Of a stretch of DNA of 64,000 nucleotides, positions 1 through 12,172 are shown piece after piece; the first letter of the stretch is position 1, and each line of letters begins with the position of its first letter. Source of the DNA: Chrysogorgia sp. JL179-B06. Taxonomy: Eukaryota; Cnidaria; Anthozoa; Scleralcyonacea; Chrysogorgiidae. Under the pieces are notes generated by a model. It did not search any database and was not told the origin of the DNA. It saw only the letters and a program-made list of their open reading frames with translations. The DNA is taken from assembly GCA_035772405.1 (NCBI GenBank), contig JAYKKM010000428.1, positions 8,273,501 to 8,337,500 of the forward strand, written 5' to 3'. The translations under genes were made by a program, and so were the position numbers.

Positions 1-2953
1 TTCTGTTTTCACAGTCGCCAAGGGAACATGCATCTGTGCATTTCAGCCCGACGTCGACACAAGAACAAGAGCCTGCCACACACCTTCTACAATTGCAAGC
101 CAACATTTCCATCACCTGAATAGAAAATGTTATGATTTAGTCATTCGTTTGTTTGGAACTGAGATAAAAATTGGAGAAAAAAATTGCGATAAAGATTAAA
201 TTGTACTATTGAAAAAGTAAATTCATACCTTGTCTGGAGCTGGCTGACAATCCATCCAGTTAATTCCAATTACTCCATCTTCATCAAACACCCAACCATG
301 ATCAGTTGGTGATGGGATGGCAGGAGTTTGTTCTTGACACAAACGCCATACCCGAGTCTGGTAGTTTGCCCTCAGACAACGCTGGCGAAGTGCAGTCATA
401 CACGGTGGAAGACGTTCAACTTCACACTTCCCTTTCTATGAACAATAGAGCTTATAGCGCAGTAGATCAACATCCGCTATTTCTTTACCATACATTTTGC
501 AGACAAATCTTGAAGGTTGTTGATCAGCTCTTCCGAAAGTTGGAAACTTTTACCAAGCTCAGAAAACAGTCTTACGTGTTCTCGTAATTTCGCCATTAAC
601 TTTAACGATCGAATCTTGTCATGACCAGCGAATGCACTGACCGTGTCACAGCCTGTAAATGCGTGGAGGCCTAACAGTGCATCCAGAAATTCATTTCGAC
701 TCACATCATCACGATCAGTGAGGTGTCGTGTTGCAAGAGATGCCTTGACATCATTCAGATCGATGATTCTCATTCTGTTCTTTGTACCAGTTTTTATATA
801 CAGAGAGCTTGATACTGTTTCCGAGAAGGACAATGCAATGACAACAACATCAGTGTCAGGAGTATGAACACTATATTATGGATTAACTGGTTTGTTGCAT
901 GGATGACATGAAGCATCATTCTCAAACTCATTAATAATTCATAAGCAAATTATTCAATCAGATCTTCTAAATTGAACCACGTGATGACACTAGAAACGCC
1001 GGTAAAGTACTGGGCAGAGAACTAGAAATATTTTTCCAGTCCAAGGACAAGAAATAATATTTCCAGTCCGGTGCTGCGAATATGACGTCAAGAACTAATC
1101 GAGCACGATTACACTTAGGGATTACACTAATTGATTTTGAGAAGTCATTCAGCCTCGAAATCGGACTAGACCGGGTTTTCAACTACTCGGATTTGTTCCA
1201 GTCCTCGGCTTCGCCTCGGACTGGAACAAATCCTCATACTTGAAAACCGGTCTAGTCCTCTTTCTCGGCCTGTAAATATTACTTCTCGTGTCCGATTCTT
1301 CTTGGGTACTTTCCAGTTCTGGAACTTCAAACGCCCCTTCCTTTGAAAGTTGGAAGCACTTTTCGTCACAGGTGACATAGAAAGTTCCACTTTCAACTGT
1401 CAAGAAGTGTTCTTCTTGCTTCCACTGGTCAACCAAGAATCGAGTCAGCTCACGTTTGTTGAAGGGTGATGACAAAAACTGGTTGTACTGCTTTACTGGA
1501 TAGGACGGAATCAATTGTCTGAATGTCAGGTTTCCTGATGATCGTCGTAAACGCTCAGCATTTTTGATGGAGTTTTCCCTGTACACTCAAAGACAACGTC
1601 AATTCGTTTTGCACCTCTGCTCGATGACAGAATGGATTGAAGCATCTGGTGGGCTAACTCGCCAAAACTTAACCCACTAGCGCAAGCTTTCTGGACGACA
1701 GCCATACCATCAAATATGCTAGCATAGTGCTCTGGCAATGAATCAAGTGGATCCGTCAATTTCTCAACCTCATGCAGCAAAGTAGCCTTGTTGGTTTTCT
1801 TGAGATCGCCCATTGCCTTGCCAATGCCCAAGGAAATGGTCCCAATGGATACTTGAATACTTCTTTCAAATCTAAATCTCTCTTCTGCATTATGATCGAA
1901 ATTTGGCCAAACAAGTTTCGGGTTGCCTTTATTGGAATTGTTTTGTCTTTGCACTTGACGACAACAGCTTTACGCAAGGAGGAAAAAGTACGTTTGTAGC
2001 TTTAGCTTCTTTATTGGATCATATATAGACACCTCTGATTCGTTTCCTAAACGGTCTACGATACTGTCAAAGCCTCTTCACCACGATGCTTTTCTTGATG
2101 CAGATCTTGGGGAATGGATTCAGTAGCTGCCAATACGTTTGATATACACAACAAATCGTTGTCTGATAGGGGATCTATGAAGGTGTTAGTCATCACTTCA
2201 ATCAACGATTGCACATGGTGCTTGTGTTTGGTATTAACGGAGCCTAAGTGCTTATAGAAGCAGCAACGCAGGTTTGCTCTGTACGATGCATTCAATGCCC
2301 ATCTGTTTATAGCATTTGAATTCGTGCTGAATCCTGTCGTCCCACCAGGCGTCTTCGTGTCCTTGTTGATTGTTGTCTCGACGACCTTGTCAGCTTCCAA
2401 TCTACCAAATGTGTTGCCATCGCTTAGTTGCACAGTGTCCGGGGGAATCATACAAATCGAACAAAATATCTTTCACATCATCAAAAGGCTCGTCTTCATT
2501 TGGTTTATAATCTTTTACAACTTTGTAGTTCGCTCGTGTGTAATCACGGTAACATGTTTTATGGTACTTAGCCTCTTTTTCAATCAAGTCGTCAGTCGTG
2601 ATTGCTGCAATTCTCCTGTCACCTCTGAGTAAACTCGCTTTTCTGATTGAATCATCAGCTCGCAGTTCGGCACACCAAAGTAGTTTTTCTTTAGTATTTG
2701 TCTTTCGAACACATTTGGCTTTATTGCAGAATATGCAGCTTGGTAAAAGTTTATCACATTCCCTTTTTTCATATCCTTCAGCTCGATTTGTTAACCTGAG
2801 ACTGCTCCTTGAATTCGTTTGTGCTTCATAGACGGCCGGCCAGCTCGAGCTAAAATGTTCGAAAAAACATTTGATGGCATTTTTTGTTACAAGCAGGTAA
2901 CCATGCCAGATCGTTCTAATAACCTTTGTGTTGAAGGTGAGGGAGGTTACCAC
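1..2953 (-). pseudogene. Decayed copy of a multi-copy cnidarian-type gene: zinc finger, PIN/FEN-like GCDT region, Cys-rich C-terminus (runs off window start)
   Basis: Read right to left, translated blocks follow in a consistent order. 2402-2953 carries a finger-like block (CIFC, then YHKTCYRDYT). 2056-2451, 1526-1954 and 1284-1586 follow, then 477-877 with PDTDVVV and the AFTGCDTVSAF motif, then 229-450 and a Cys-rich end at 1-115 (CNCRRC, CSC, LKCTDACS). Two introns are plausible: 878-1282 (acceptor ATATAG) and 116-228 (donor AAG/GTATGA, acceptor TTCAG, phase 0). The PDTD and GCDT blocks resemble PIN/FEN-type nuclease cores (inference). Frames shift in the C-run near 2443, at about 1575 and near 490, and a TAG stop interrupts the block near 430, so it is probably dead. 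The family is multi-copy in cnidarians from memory; its function is unknown to me. Assembly indels could mimic some of the breaks. Confidence 0.6.
1165..1256. repeat. Foldback hairpin inside an intron of the pseudogene
   Basis: Arms 1165-1204 and 1218-1256 are near-perfect reverse complements with a short loop (tcggcttcgcctc). It lies inside the putative intron 878-1282, so it looks like a small inserted MITE or foldback element. Confidence 0.75.
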
Positions 2954-4339
2954 TTGCGTTTTGAGCTTTTAATGTAAAATTTTGATGCTTTTCTTTGGCC
3001 TCCGTACGCTCTTCGAGTCCGATGAAAATTTTCAAACGGATGTTCTTTACTGTTGCTATGCAGCGAGTATGGGATTCTGATTGGCTGCCATGAAACTGTC
3101 AACCAATAAGCGCGCGTCGCCCCAGTACTTTTATAATTTTACACCGACAAATGGAAGTGATGGGCGAATTAATGGCCGGAATGAATGGCATTCGTGTGAC
3201 AGGTTATTGATGAAAACAATCCGTTTTATGGTTACCGTCTACAAGAAGACAAAGGCATTTGGAACTGCTGGTATACTGTAAGTCCACGTGCGTGGAGAAT
3301 TTCAACTGCTCTACCTAGTAAACTACTCTATGGTGCACTTTGCAGTACCTCAAAAACATAGAATCAATCATTATGCAGTGTTTTATACATATCCTTTCTT
3401 ATTCACATCATTACATGCTTAACGTTGCCGCATTACAAGCGGCAAAGTGAGTTATATCACGTAAGAACAAATGTTAAAAAATAAAAAATAACCCACCTGG
3501 TTTCGCCACCATCTTTGAAAACTCGGTTGTCTGGGGCCTGGTAACTAATGAGGCCTAGGCTCTCTCGCCTATGGGGGAGTGCGAAGAGAGCCTATGACTA
3601 GACTACATTTTGGAATATTTCGTATCGTACAGAAACAGAGTAATTAAGGAAAACGTAAAAGAGCTGTTGTATTTTCACTTTTTTTATATTTTGAATGTTA
3701 ATGAAAGACCATTATCTTACATAACTTTAACAGAGCAATATTTTCTTAACGACGTCACAGCTTAACAACATTTTTTATATAAGATTTGCTCAGAGTTGTT
3801 TTTGAAACCCTAATACGTAAAAACAAAATCAGATACGGTTTTGGATGTATGAAGGACGATAAAAATACAGGTATAGCTACTTCTGTTTTTCAAACTTAAT
3901 GTATCGAGGCTAAAGGAATGCATATTGAGTGCCATAATACTAGATGAAAGCTGTGCATCCTGACTTGTTACCTGCCCTATTTGAAGACTCCGTACCATGA
4001 CATTTAACAAATTTGCAACAATATTTGGTCCCTTTTTAAGAGAATCAAAACGAATTATTTGTTGTGAATCCCATAGACATTGAGAATCTGACGTCACAAA
4101 CAATATTACCTTTTGAAATTGCGGGTTCACTTGGAACACATTCTTGTGGCCTAAATAATGGTGATTTCATAGCTCAAAATACTTACTTCAAAATACCATT
4201 TTTTAGTTTTTTTTTACATCGATGATCACTTTCGACCCTGAAATACTTTTCTGTGCTAAAGAAAATCTAAAAGACGGGGGTGCATTTTCATCGTAGTGGC
4301 ACTTTAACAATTCTGTTAAAATACGAAGCTTGGAAAGTA
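2954..4339. other. Gene-poor spacer
   Basis: AT-rich sequence between the older gene copy and the LINE fragment. A minus-strand open frame at 3810-4139 (109 codons) has no recognisable motif. I see no supported gene. Confidence 0.4.
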
Positions 4340-4790
4340 CTGGTTTTACAAATGGTGGGTTTTAAGTTCTGATTATACGTGTGCGGCCATGCTGCACAAA
4401 CGAAACAAAACATTCAATATTAAAATTAGTAGGGCCAAAGATTGCTTTGAAGAAGAAAGTCAGGTTTTTTATTTCTCTATCATACACCAAAGGCAGCAGG
4501 TTAAGGGCCAGCAGCCTACCTTGTACGACGTCTCGCCTGGTTTCGACCTTAGGATCCACCGCGTAGCGCGCCGTTGGACTCTCTCTACGATGGATTTTAG
4601 CTTAACTGTTGCTGGCAACCACACCTCGGTAGCATAGCACATCTGAGATTTAACGAGTGCTAGGTATAATGTCCGTCGAACTGTGATATCTGTAATCAGG
4701 GGACAGGTTCTTTTCAATAAACCGAGGAGCTTATTCGCTTTTGTTACGACAGACGTAACATGGGAATCCCAGCAGCGTTTATCACCATGC
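4340..4790 (-). pseudogene. 5'-truncated non-LTR retrotransposon fragment, C-terminal part of reverse transcriptase ORF
   Basis: The minus-strand translation from about 4770 down gives the post-catalytic region typical of Jockey/CR1-type LINE polymerases: WDSHVTSVV, then KANKLLGLLKRTCP, RRTLYLALVKSQ, VERVQRRATRWIL, and after a frameshift near 4520 the block RLLALNLLPLVYDREIK. Only the end of the ORF is present, the pattern left by incomplete target-primed reverse transcription. It abuts the pseudogene to its right: that reading frame stops matching its family at LPETA, about 4765-4795. Whether the LINE landed in the gene copy, or both are older fragments, cannot be told from one locus. Confidence 0.7.
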
Positions 4791-7767
4791 TGTTTCTGGG
4801 AGCATGTGCATATCTGCTAGGTAAACAGGAAGCCACCTGGAATAATTGGGCCTGTCCATGGCAAAAAAAAGGCCGCCATCTCTGCGGTAGAGGAGAGATG
4901 AAGGGACCACAGGCCATCCCTTTCTGCTCTGATAAAGCGAAGTAACAAAAGTACCATCTCGATGTACGTGTCCCAAAATGTAAACAATTGAGAACGACCT
5001 CGCGCTTCCACTTCATAGATATCTAAGAGGTGTTGAATACCATTCATTTCACTGCAGAGCTCTCCAAAGTGCTGCTGTAACTGTTGATTGTCCCCAATAA
5101 CGTCACGACAGCTTTGTAGGAGTGTAATGATTTTCTCTTCATTTATGGAAGAAGCGATGTTTTCATCATGCTCGGCCTTCTTTTTCAACCACTTGATAAA
5201 ACCTTCCCATCGCAACCTCTGCATGGCCTCTGCCGTTAACTTGTGTGCGCGAACACCTCGATTGTACGATTTTCCCTGAAGAAGCTTGGACGTTGTGCTA
5301 CTACCGTACACACCAGACTCTATTAGTAGATCCTCCAGACCACTTCCTTTGAACAACTTTCCCATGACCGACAGGAAGTTCACGGCAATATGGAATCCTC
5401 CCACTCTCCCAGTCGGCAGTCGTATCACCACATCGTTAAATTCTTCTTGAAATTTGTACTGGATTTATTTTGCCTTCATGTAGATTGCTAAATCGAAGGT
5501 GATAACGCTGTGGGATTGAGTTAGAGCTGTCATCATGGCTTGTAGATTCTTCATCACGGTGTAGATGGTACTGTACTCACTGGAGGAAGCTGGAATCATC
5601 GGGCAATATCCAATGGTTGTCTTTGGAGGCGTAACTTTGGATACTTTAGCATTGAATGCGGTCCACCCTGGTATAGAGGGATGGTTCTGGACTTCGGCAG
5701 CGTCAACTTCAAATATTTGTTTTTGGGGTAGACAAACTAACGACCTGGTTAAATCTCCTTTACATGCATCGGAATCTGTCTCTTTAGAGCCTCGATACCA
5801 TGAACAGTTCACCTTACCAATGAAACTTGTAACGGTTGGTCTTTTACCAAATATGCTGCACTCACGAATTGCGTTCAGCGAAGTGGAGAAAACAAGTGCT
5901 TTTTGCTTGAGGGTGTGGTCTGCATGTTTATTTTGTGTTGGTTTCGGGCCAAACTGCTTTCTCTGGTATAAAGCCATTGTGGTTTCATGAGTAGTCTGCT
6001 TTCCATCAAGCGTCTCTTCATTCAAATCGTTGTTGTCAGCAGCTGCTTGCACAAACACACCGGAGGAAATATTCGATGGTATCACCACGCCAAAACTTTC
6101 AGACTTCGCTAAGATTTCCTTTGCAATGCTGGTATCGACAACTTGTACATCAGTAGGATGAACAGTGCCCCATGCGGTTTAACATCGTTATCAATTGCTT
6201 TGACCCAGTTAGGTGGCGAATTGAAATAGCTAAACCAATGTGTTTCGGAGTTTTGATTCTTCCATGGCTTGCTGCGTGAATAATATCTTGTCCTATTGAT
6301 ATTACGTGCCTTTCATCAACATCGTTCAACTGTTTCGGTTCCTCAATAAACTGTTCTATTTCATTTGATGGCGTCGATATAGCGTAAACCCAGGAAAGTA
6401 ATTTCATCAAGCTTGTGGGAAGCATTTCTTTAGCTTTGACCAATGTTAGATCTTCTGAATCCAGGGGCTGTATATCTAATATCTATACTTTCACACGTCT
6501 GCAAATCAGCTTTGAGTATCTGTGCTGCATGGTACAATGTATTATCCTTGTTGGCGTTGTCAGAGGCATTGGTGAGAGATGAGCATGGTGCATTTGATTC
6601 TCTCGGCTAGCAGCATTTATTACATCTTGCAGGGATATACTACTCGAGTATATTATCTCAGGTTTTGAAGGATTTGTTGTTTTTGAAACACAATGCTGGT
6701 GCCGAAAAATTGTTGTAATCTTTTCTTCAATTTTTCGCTTCGATAGCTTCCTGCAGTCTCGACGCCGTCAGATTCTAAGGCATGCTGATATTTCTTCAAT
6801 AAAGTTTGCATGTCATAGGCCTTTCCAGCAGCAATTCCTGGTTGTATCTTTGCTACCAGCTTTTGAAATGCGGAAGAATAAACATCTTCATCTTTTATAG
6901 CTCTTTCTTTTTGGGAGTAGTGCTTGAAATTAGACTTGCTGACATACTGGGCACAACACGATTTGTGGTATTTTGCTTGCGAAGCTACTAAATCAACTCC
7001 ACGAATGTTGATAAGCATCTTTTCATCATTCCTAGCCTCTGCTGCGTTGTTTACGGATTGTGAACATTCCAATGTTTTGACATTACACAGGTCTTTACTA
7101 CCTATAATAATAATAATAATAATAATAATATATTTTTATTTCAAGCACACACGTAATTAATTTGTAGTTACAGAGAAGAAAAAATTACATGTTGATGCTT
7201 ATGTCATCTAAAATAAGTAAAAAGCTAATCAAGTCATGATGACATTAACAGCAAATATAATTACAGTTTATACAAGCCTGGTACAAATTACATATACAAT
7301 ACATCATAAAAGCTGAATCTACCTTTGTGTTTCTTCTTTTGGCAAAACATACAGAAGAACCAGTTGATTGGTTGCGTCTGTGATCGTGATGATCTTGAAC
7401 TAACACCTGATTCACTTTCGTCGTGTTCTACATCGGTGTAATAATCAGCGGAGGGACTATCAGGTCTAGCTTTGTCGCTGAAGCGGACTAAATTCCGCTG
7501 GCTGGTGTAACTTTGATGGCATTTGCCGTGCCAAACTACCCCCTGCATGCCTGACAATCCAAAATCTTGCGATATTTCCTTGAAGAGTGCATCCTGACGC
7601 TGCTTGCAAGAAGACTTAAATGAATTTATTCCCGGTTCAGTTGCTTTCCTTAAACTTTCGTGTGTATCCACTTAACAAATTAAACATTTCGACCAATCTC
7701 TCGACTTCAAACGCTTTTTCGGTAATAATTTGATGCATTCGTCTTCATTGTTGTCTTCGCTGCTCAT
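4791..7767 (-). pseudogene. Second decayed copy of the zinc finger / PIN-like gene family, 5' half
   Basis: The frame opens at ATG 7767 (MSSEDNNEDE) and runs to a donor at 7323. It contains CLIC, WHGKCHQSYT and CMFCQKKKHK. A clean 221-base intron (7102-7322; AAAG/GTAGAT donor, TTATAG acceptor after a TAA microsatellite) joins it in phase to a block with YHKSCCAQYV. Later blocks include HLTGSKQLITMLNR (6150-6443), GYCPMIPASSSEYS and VITFDLAIYMKAK (5465-6088), then LEDLLIESGVYGSSTT (4817-5431). Damage: TAA for the expected Gln after CLIC (near 7672) and after YMKAK (5465), and frameshifts near 6655, 6575, 6470, 6155 and in the A8 run at 4861. The 3' half is missing, ending next to LINE sequence. 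It probably belongs to the same broad family as 1-2953 but to a different subtype. Confidence 0.6.
7104..7131. repeat. (TAA)n microsatellite in the pseudogene intron
   Basis: A run of eight or more taa units immediately upstream (minus strand) of the inferred acceptor TAG/GT at 7102. On the coding strand it forms the T-rich stretch before the acceptor. Confidence 0.85.
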
Positions 7768-9687
7768 GGCTATATCATACAAAAATATGTTAAATTCAGA
7801 TATGTTTTAACATGTCATGAATATTGTACTCAATAAGATTACACGTTTCGAAGAGAAGCTAATATGACTTATACTTTTTTAAGTGAAGTTAATAAACTGA
7901 TAAGAGAGGTATTTTAAAGCGCTGGCAATCCTGAAATCTCGCTTTGATATTGATATTTTGAATAAAACAATTTTCCCGCCAAAAGTTCACGAACTATATA
8001 AACAATGAATTTTACTATTTATGACATTTATATAACTTTTTAAAACTTTTCTGTACTTACCTGTGTTAAGAAATGACCTGTATATATCTGTTTTACTCCT
8101 CAACGACAAATATTTCCCTGAACAACTAGTTTCCGCATCATTGCAAGACAAATTAGCTGACGGCCATCTTCCCTATCATTCGACAGCTGGAAGTGAACTT
8201 AGTCGAAGATAATTATGGGATACATCCAACACGTAAATAAATGTATAAACGACAGTTATTGAAAAATGATAGCTATTGTAAAGCTACTGTTTGTGAAATT
8301 AACTATGTATTAATTGTGGAAAAAAGAAAGAAAACATTACATGTCATGTTCATTGCTTTTCTGTTGTGGTTGCTAAGGCTACAAATTTCAGCAATTCTGA
8401 AATAATTCTTTTATTTGGTTTCAATATGTGAAGAAAACAAATAATTACCAACTTCAGTCTTTTTAAATGTCTACAAAGCTGTAAAATAATAGTTTGTTAA
8501 ATTAGAATATTAATTCTTTTTCAGCTATTAGATAAGTTTTTGTTATATTGAGTAATTCTAATTATGCCCATAGCAACGGTTACTATGGTGATGAAATTTT
8601 ATTAATTTTATACGTTTTGTTACATGGCAAGAATTATCCAAGTACCTTGCCCAAGTTTTATGAAAGTATGTGTCGTAAATCGAATGCTGTGGCTAATTGA
8701 GCACAATATCACTGAAATATAGTTTGCTTCCTTCACGTTCAGTGGTTCGTTAAGTGTTCTGTTTGGTGGCCTATTACTCTGTCTAGACCCCACATTTCAT
8801 CAGTACATCATAGCTAGAAATATTCTACTGGAATCCTCCAATTAAGAAATGAAACCACAGTTTTTCTGTAGTGGGGGTGCTACGACTCCTCAGATACCTG
8901 ATATCAGCTCCTGGTCTATTACAGCTATGCCGAGGGATTCAGTTGCATAGCGATTGGAGCTTCAATGCTGTGTCGGATCAAAATTTCCTGTATTCTGATT
9001 GATAGAGCCGCAGGCGGACCTCTGCGAAGACAGTGCTGCATATTGTGTTGCTAAATTAAGCACACCGTCATTGTCGCCTGATTGGTCGAGAACTCATTTA
9101 GTTGATCCGATTGAAATAAATGGTCAAAATATAAAAATAAATATAAATATATATTCACCTTAGCTTATAAAATAGCATTTTCGCGTACCGTATAAGGTAG
9201 CCTATTACATGTTCCGATCGTGTGTTACTTAGAGACTTGACTGAGACCCGATTCAAATTCCAATCTGGGGACCAATCTGCTAATAAAGTAAGTTTATGTA
9301 ATAATTAAATAAACTGATATACGTCGAAACAACGATCGCGGTCACTGTAGTTACGACTCTTCGCTCTATACATCTCTTCACTAAGATACATATAAGATAG
9401 ATATGTATGTTTAGTTTTCCTGTGACGGGCAATGCGAGGGGAAATGGCCTCTTATGCCACAGCGCATATGTATAGGCGGATAAGTAAAGGCGGATTTCCA
9501 GTCCATGCATGCATGCAAGCAAGCATGCACAACTATTTGCATGCATGCACACTTTAGAAGGGTAGTCACAAAAGCACTAGAGTATTTGTGAGCAAGTGAC
9601 CCAATGTCATCGTGAGTGATTCCACTAAATCACATGCATTTAACATGAGGAGAATCGGATCTGACAAATTAGAACGTATGAACAGAC
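7768..9687. other. Gene-poor AT-rich stretch
   Basis: No open frame with recognisable coding character. A small gcatgcatgcaagcaagc repeat lies at 9505-9550. I see no RNA gene or element end that I can support. Confidence 0.4.
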
Positions 9688-10181
9688 CTTTAGTGAGTAT
9701 AATTGATGATAGCAATTTTGCTCAGTTTAAACTTACTTATGAATAGAATTTATGAATAGAATTTACTCCATTTAGCGAATTAAGCTCATCATGACATATT
9801 GCCGGCCCAACTCGTATTCTTTTGAGTAGAATTTACTCAGTTTAGTGAGTTAAACTTACTCATATTATAATGAGTAGATTTTACTCAGTCTTGAGTAATT
9901 TATGTACCTACTCAAAGTATGAGTAAAATTTCGAATTTACTCCAAATAATGAGTTAGAGTACTCCCAATTCTAGTTTTACTCACATGTGAGTAAAGTTTA
10001 CTCAGCATGTTGAGTAAAATTACTCAACCCGCAAATTACTCAAAAATTGAGTAATGGTTTACTCAAATATTTAGTAGAAAACAATTTACTCAATTTATGA
10101 GTATAATTTACTCAATATTCTGAGTTGAGCGACATGTTTACTCAAACATTGAGTAATTTTACTCGTGCTTTTTTTACAGTG
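9688..10181. repeat. Dense alternating TGAGTAA / TTTACTCA array ending in TTTTTTTACAGTG
   Basis: From about 9826 to 10168 the sequence has more than twenty TGAGT or ACTCA pentamers in alternating orientation, separated by 5-15 AT-rich bases, so the strand can fold into many overlapping small hairpins. The right edge is tttttttacagtg. CACTG-type termini are typical of EnSpm/CACTA DNA transposons (family knowledge), so this may be the end of a non-autonomous CACTA-like element. I found no matching left terminus CACTGTAAAAA, so the boundaries are tentative. Confidence 0.6.
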
Positions 10182-10272
10182 CAAGGTCCTTTTCTTCCCG
10201 CACGCGTAGTAACTTCGTCCCCAAGGTGATAGTCATACCTGTAGGTCACTGGCGTTTTCTTTCGTGTTACTG

Positions 10273-10951
10273 TTAGTATACTTTGCACTTTGAGGCGTTG
10301 AACTTAATGTTAGATTCGCGGCTCCAGGTGACCAGGCTCGTCAGGTTACGCTGAAGGCTCTCGCAGTGGCTGAATGAGTTAATGGTACGGTATAATTTTG
10401 TATTATCTGCATATAGGGCAGCCCCTGTTTCTTTTTGGATGACGTCAGGCAAGTCGTTTATGAATAAAACGAAGAGTAGAGGACCTCGATACTGCCTAAT
10501 TGAGGTACACCGGAAGTGATCTATCCTTAGGTAAGTCGGTGAACCATGAAGTAGTTTGCCCGTTACTCCATACCATTTAAGCTTTTCGATAAGTACGGAG
10601 TCGAAAGCCTTGGCAAAGTCAAGGTATAAAACGTCCGACTGAATATTCTTATCAAGAGTTTCGCCAATTGAGTGAAGAACAGACAGTAATAGGTCTATAG
10701 TTTTCTGTGGACTCTTTCTTATGGACGGGAGTGACATCAGCAGTCTTCCATTCAGAGGGAAAGCGCCCAGTGAGCAGAGAATGGTTGAATAATGCACAGA
10801 GACTTGGCGCAATCTGCACGCTGCACTCTTTTAAGACACGGGCTGGAATCCCGTCGGGACCACAGGCTTTTGACGGATCTAAGCTAGATAAACAATTGGC
10901 CACTTCATCGACTGATAGGTTAAGTTCGGAAATTTCCATATCAGCGCTCAA
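10273..10951 (-). pseudogene. CR1/Jockey-like LINE reverse transcriptase fragment with internal deletion
   Basis: The frame 10652-10951 gives LDPSKACGPDGIPARVLK, NHSLLTGRFPSEWK and ENYRPI, the start of a non-LTR reverse transcriptase palm. A second frame, 10273-10812, continues with DVLYLDFAKAFDSV, IRQYRGPLLFVLFINDLP, GAALYADNTKLY and NASKCKV. The two overlap in different frames because the stretch between the RPI block and the KAFD block has been shortened. The catalytic YADD box reads YADN, removing the second metal-binding aspartate. It is dead. The left end at 10273 is truncated before the thumb and C-terminal region. Confidence 0.85.
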
Positions 10952-10961
10952 GGGAGAACGA

Positions 10962-11186
10962 TGGCATTTGCGTTGGCGACTTTATAGAAAAACCGTGTTG
11001 GTAGATTATTTTCTTTCGAAAGTTTTAACCGTTGCTGGTTGTAGCTTTAAATTAAAACAGGAACCAAAAGTTGCAACGAGGGAACTTCTGGCAGGAAAAT
11101 ATGTTTTGATGGTATTATCAACGGGATTTGGCAAGAGTTTGATTATGGATTTAGTAGATTTACCAGACGTTCGTGCGAACGCGTGA
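10962..11186 (+). pseudogene. RecQ/DEAD-like helicase fragment around Walker A
   Basis: A plus-strand frame fused to antisense LINE sequence reads FKLKQEPKVATRELLAGK, then YVLMVLSTGFGKSLIMDL. This matches the motif 0/motif I region of RecQ-type helicases, where the usual string is LPTGFGKS (family knowledge). The frame stops at 11186 with no DEAH box or later motif, so it is a fragment, probably carried by a repeat or captured exon. Confidence 0.5.
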
Positions 11187-11189
11187 TTA

Positions 11190-11760
11190 TCAGTCGGCAG
11201 GGGAAGCAGCTATTATTGTGATTTCTACCTTGTCCTTGTCTTCAGGTGTTTCAACAGTGCTCTCTGGGCCTTCGGAGAATTCCTTCGACGTTTCAGAATA
11301 AAGAGACTTACAACTAGACGTATAAATAGTGATGGTTTCTACGTTGTCTTGCATATAAAATTTCTTGGCCAAACCCATTCTGGAGTTACGGTGTTCGGTA
11401 GTCAGATGTCGCTTCATTAATGTTATCGGTTGCTGGAACATTGCTGTCTCCTTCTTTCGCATGTGTTAATACTGATTTAATAAAATTATAAAGTTCTAAA
11501 GCATTTCTTATTTTTTCTGCCGCAAGACCTATACATGTACAATCCCGCTCGGAGAAAGTTTCACTGCGTAGTAATGCAAAGCCGATTGATTCACAAGCCT
11601 CAGCCAGAATCAACTCTGTGCTTCCATGTCTACACGATTGCTTGAATAAATTTTCAAAATAAATCTTGTTACCACCAGATGCAGTCAAGCTTTTTACGGA
11701 GTTTGACATGGATATTACACGATTTAAAATGAATACGAAGTGAATTAAAAAATCAAACAA
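11190..11760 (-). pseudogene. Unrecognised minus-strand open frames, possibly one frameshifted reading frame
   Basis: Two overlapping frames (11386-11760 and 11190-11462) have coding-like composition. The first starts near MSNSVKSLTASGG and contains CESIGFALLRSE. The second is acidic at its end (PEDKDKVEITIIAASPAD). I recognise no domain. They may be one reading frame broken by a shift near 11400. Function unknown. Confidence 0.25.
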
Positions 11761-12172
11761 TTAGAAATAGTAAATTAAATTGGCATCACTATTTCCATGT
11801 AATAATGTTAGGTTTCACGAAATGTCGTAATGTGCAAAGTTTCAAGTGATTTCGTAGAATAATTTCAAAGATATACTTGATTTTCTAAAAATATGTGAAG
11901 CTCTTAACGTGATAGGTTATTTCATTTGCATATCACAAAGATATGACAAACTTAATTTTCGTTTCATAGGCACATTAAACAAAGCATTCTAATGATTTTA
12001 AACAAAGGTTTTACCGTTTTAAATCATTTACTACATTAGGTTCAGCTGAGAAGTACACTAGCTCCATTCAGATTAAGGTTAGTACAGTATTAGTAACAGG
12101 TGTTTTATTAGTCAGGTGTTTTATTTCACAATTATTTATTTCCACTAATTAATGTACAGTAGCCATCTTTTT
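11761..12172. other. AT-rich spacer without recognisable feature
   Basis: No open frame or repeat end that I can support. Confidence 0.4.

Noticed and set aside
9280..9552. Minus-strand frame MCMHANSCACLLACMHG
   Set aside because: The frame arises from a gcatgcatgcaagc short repeat and has no family resemblance or splice context.
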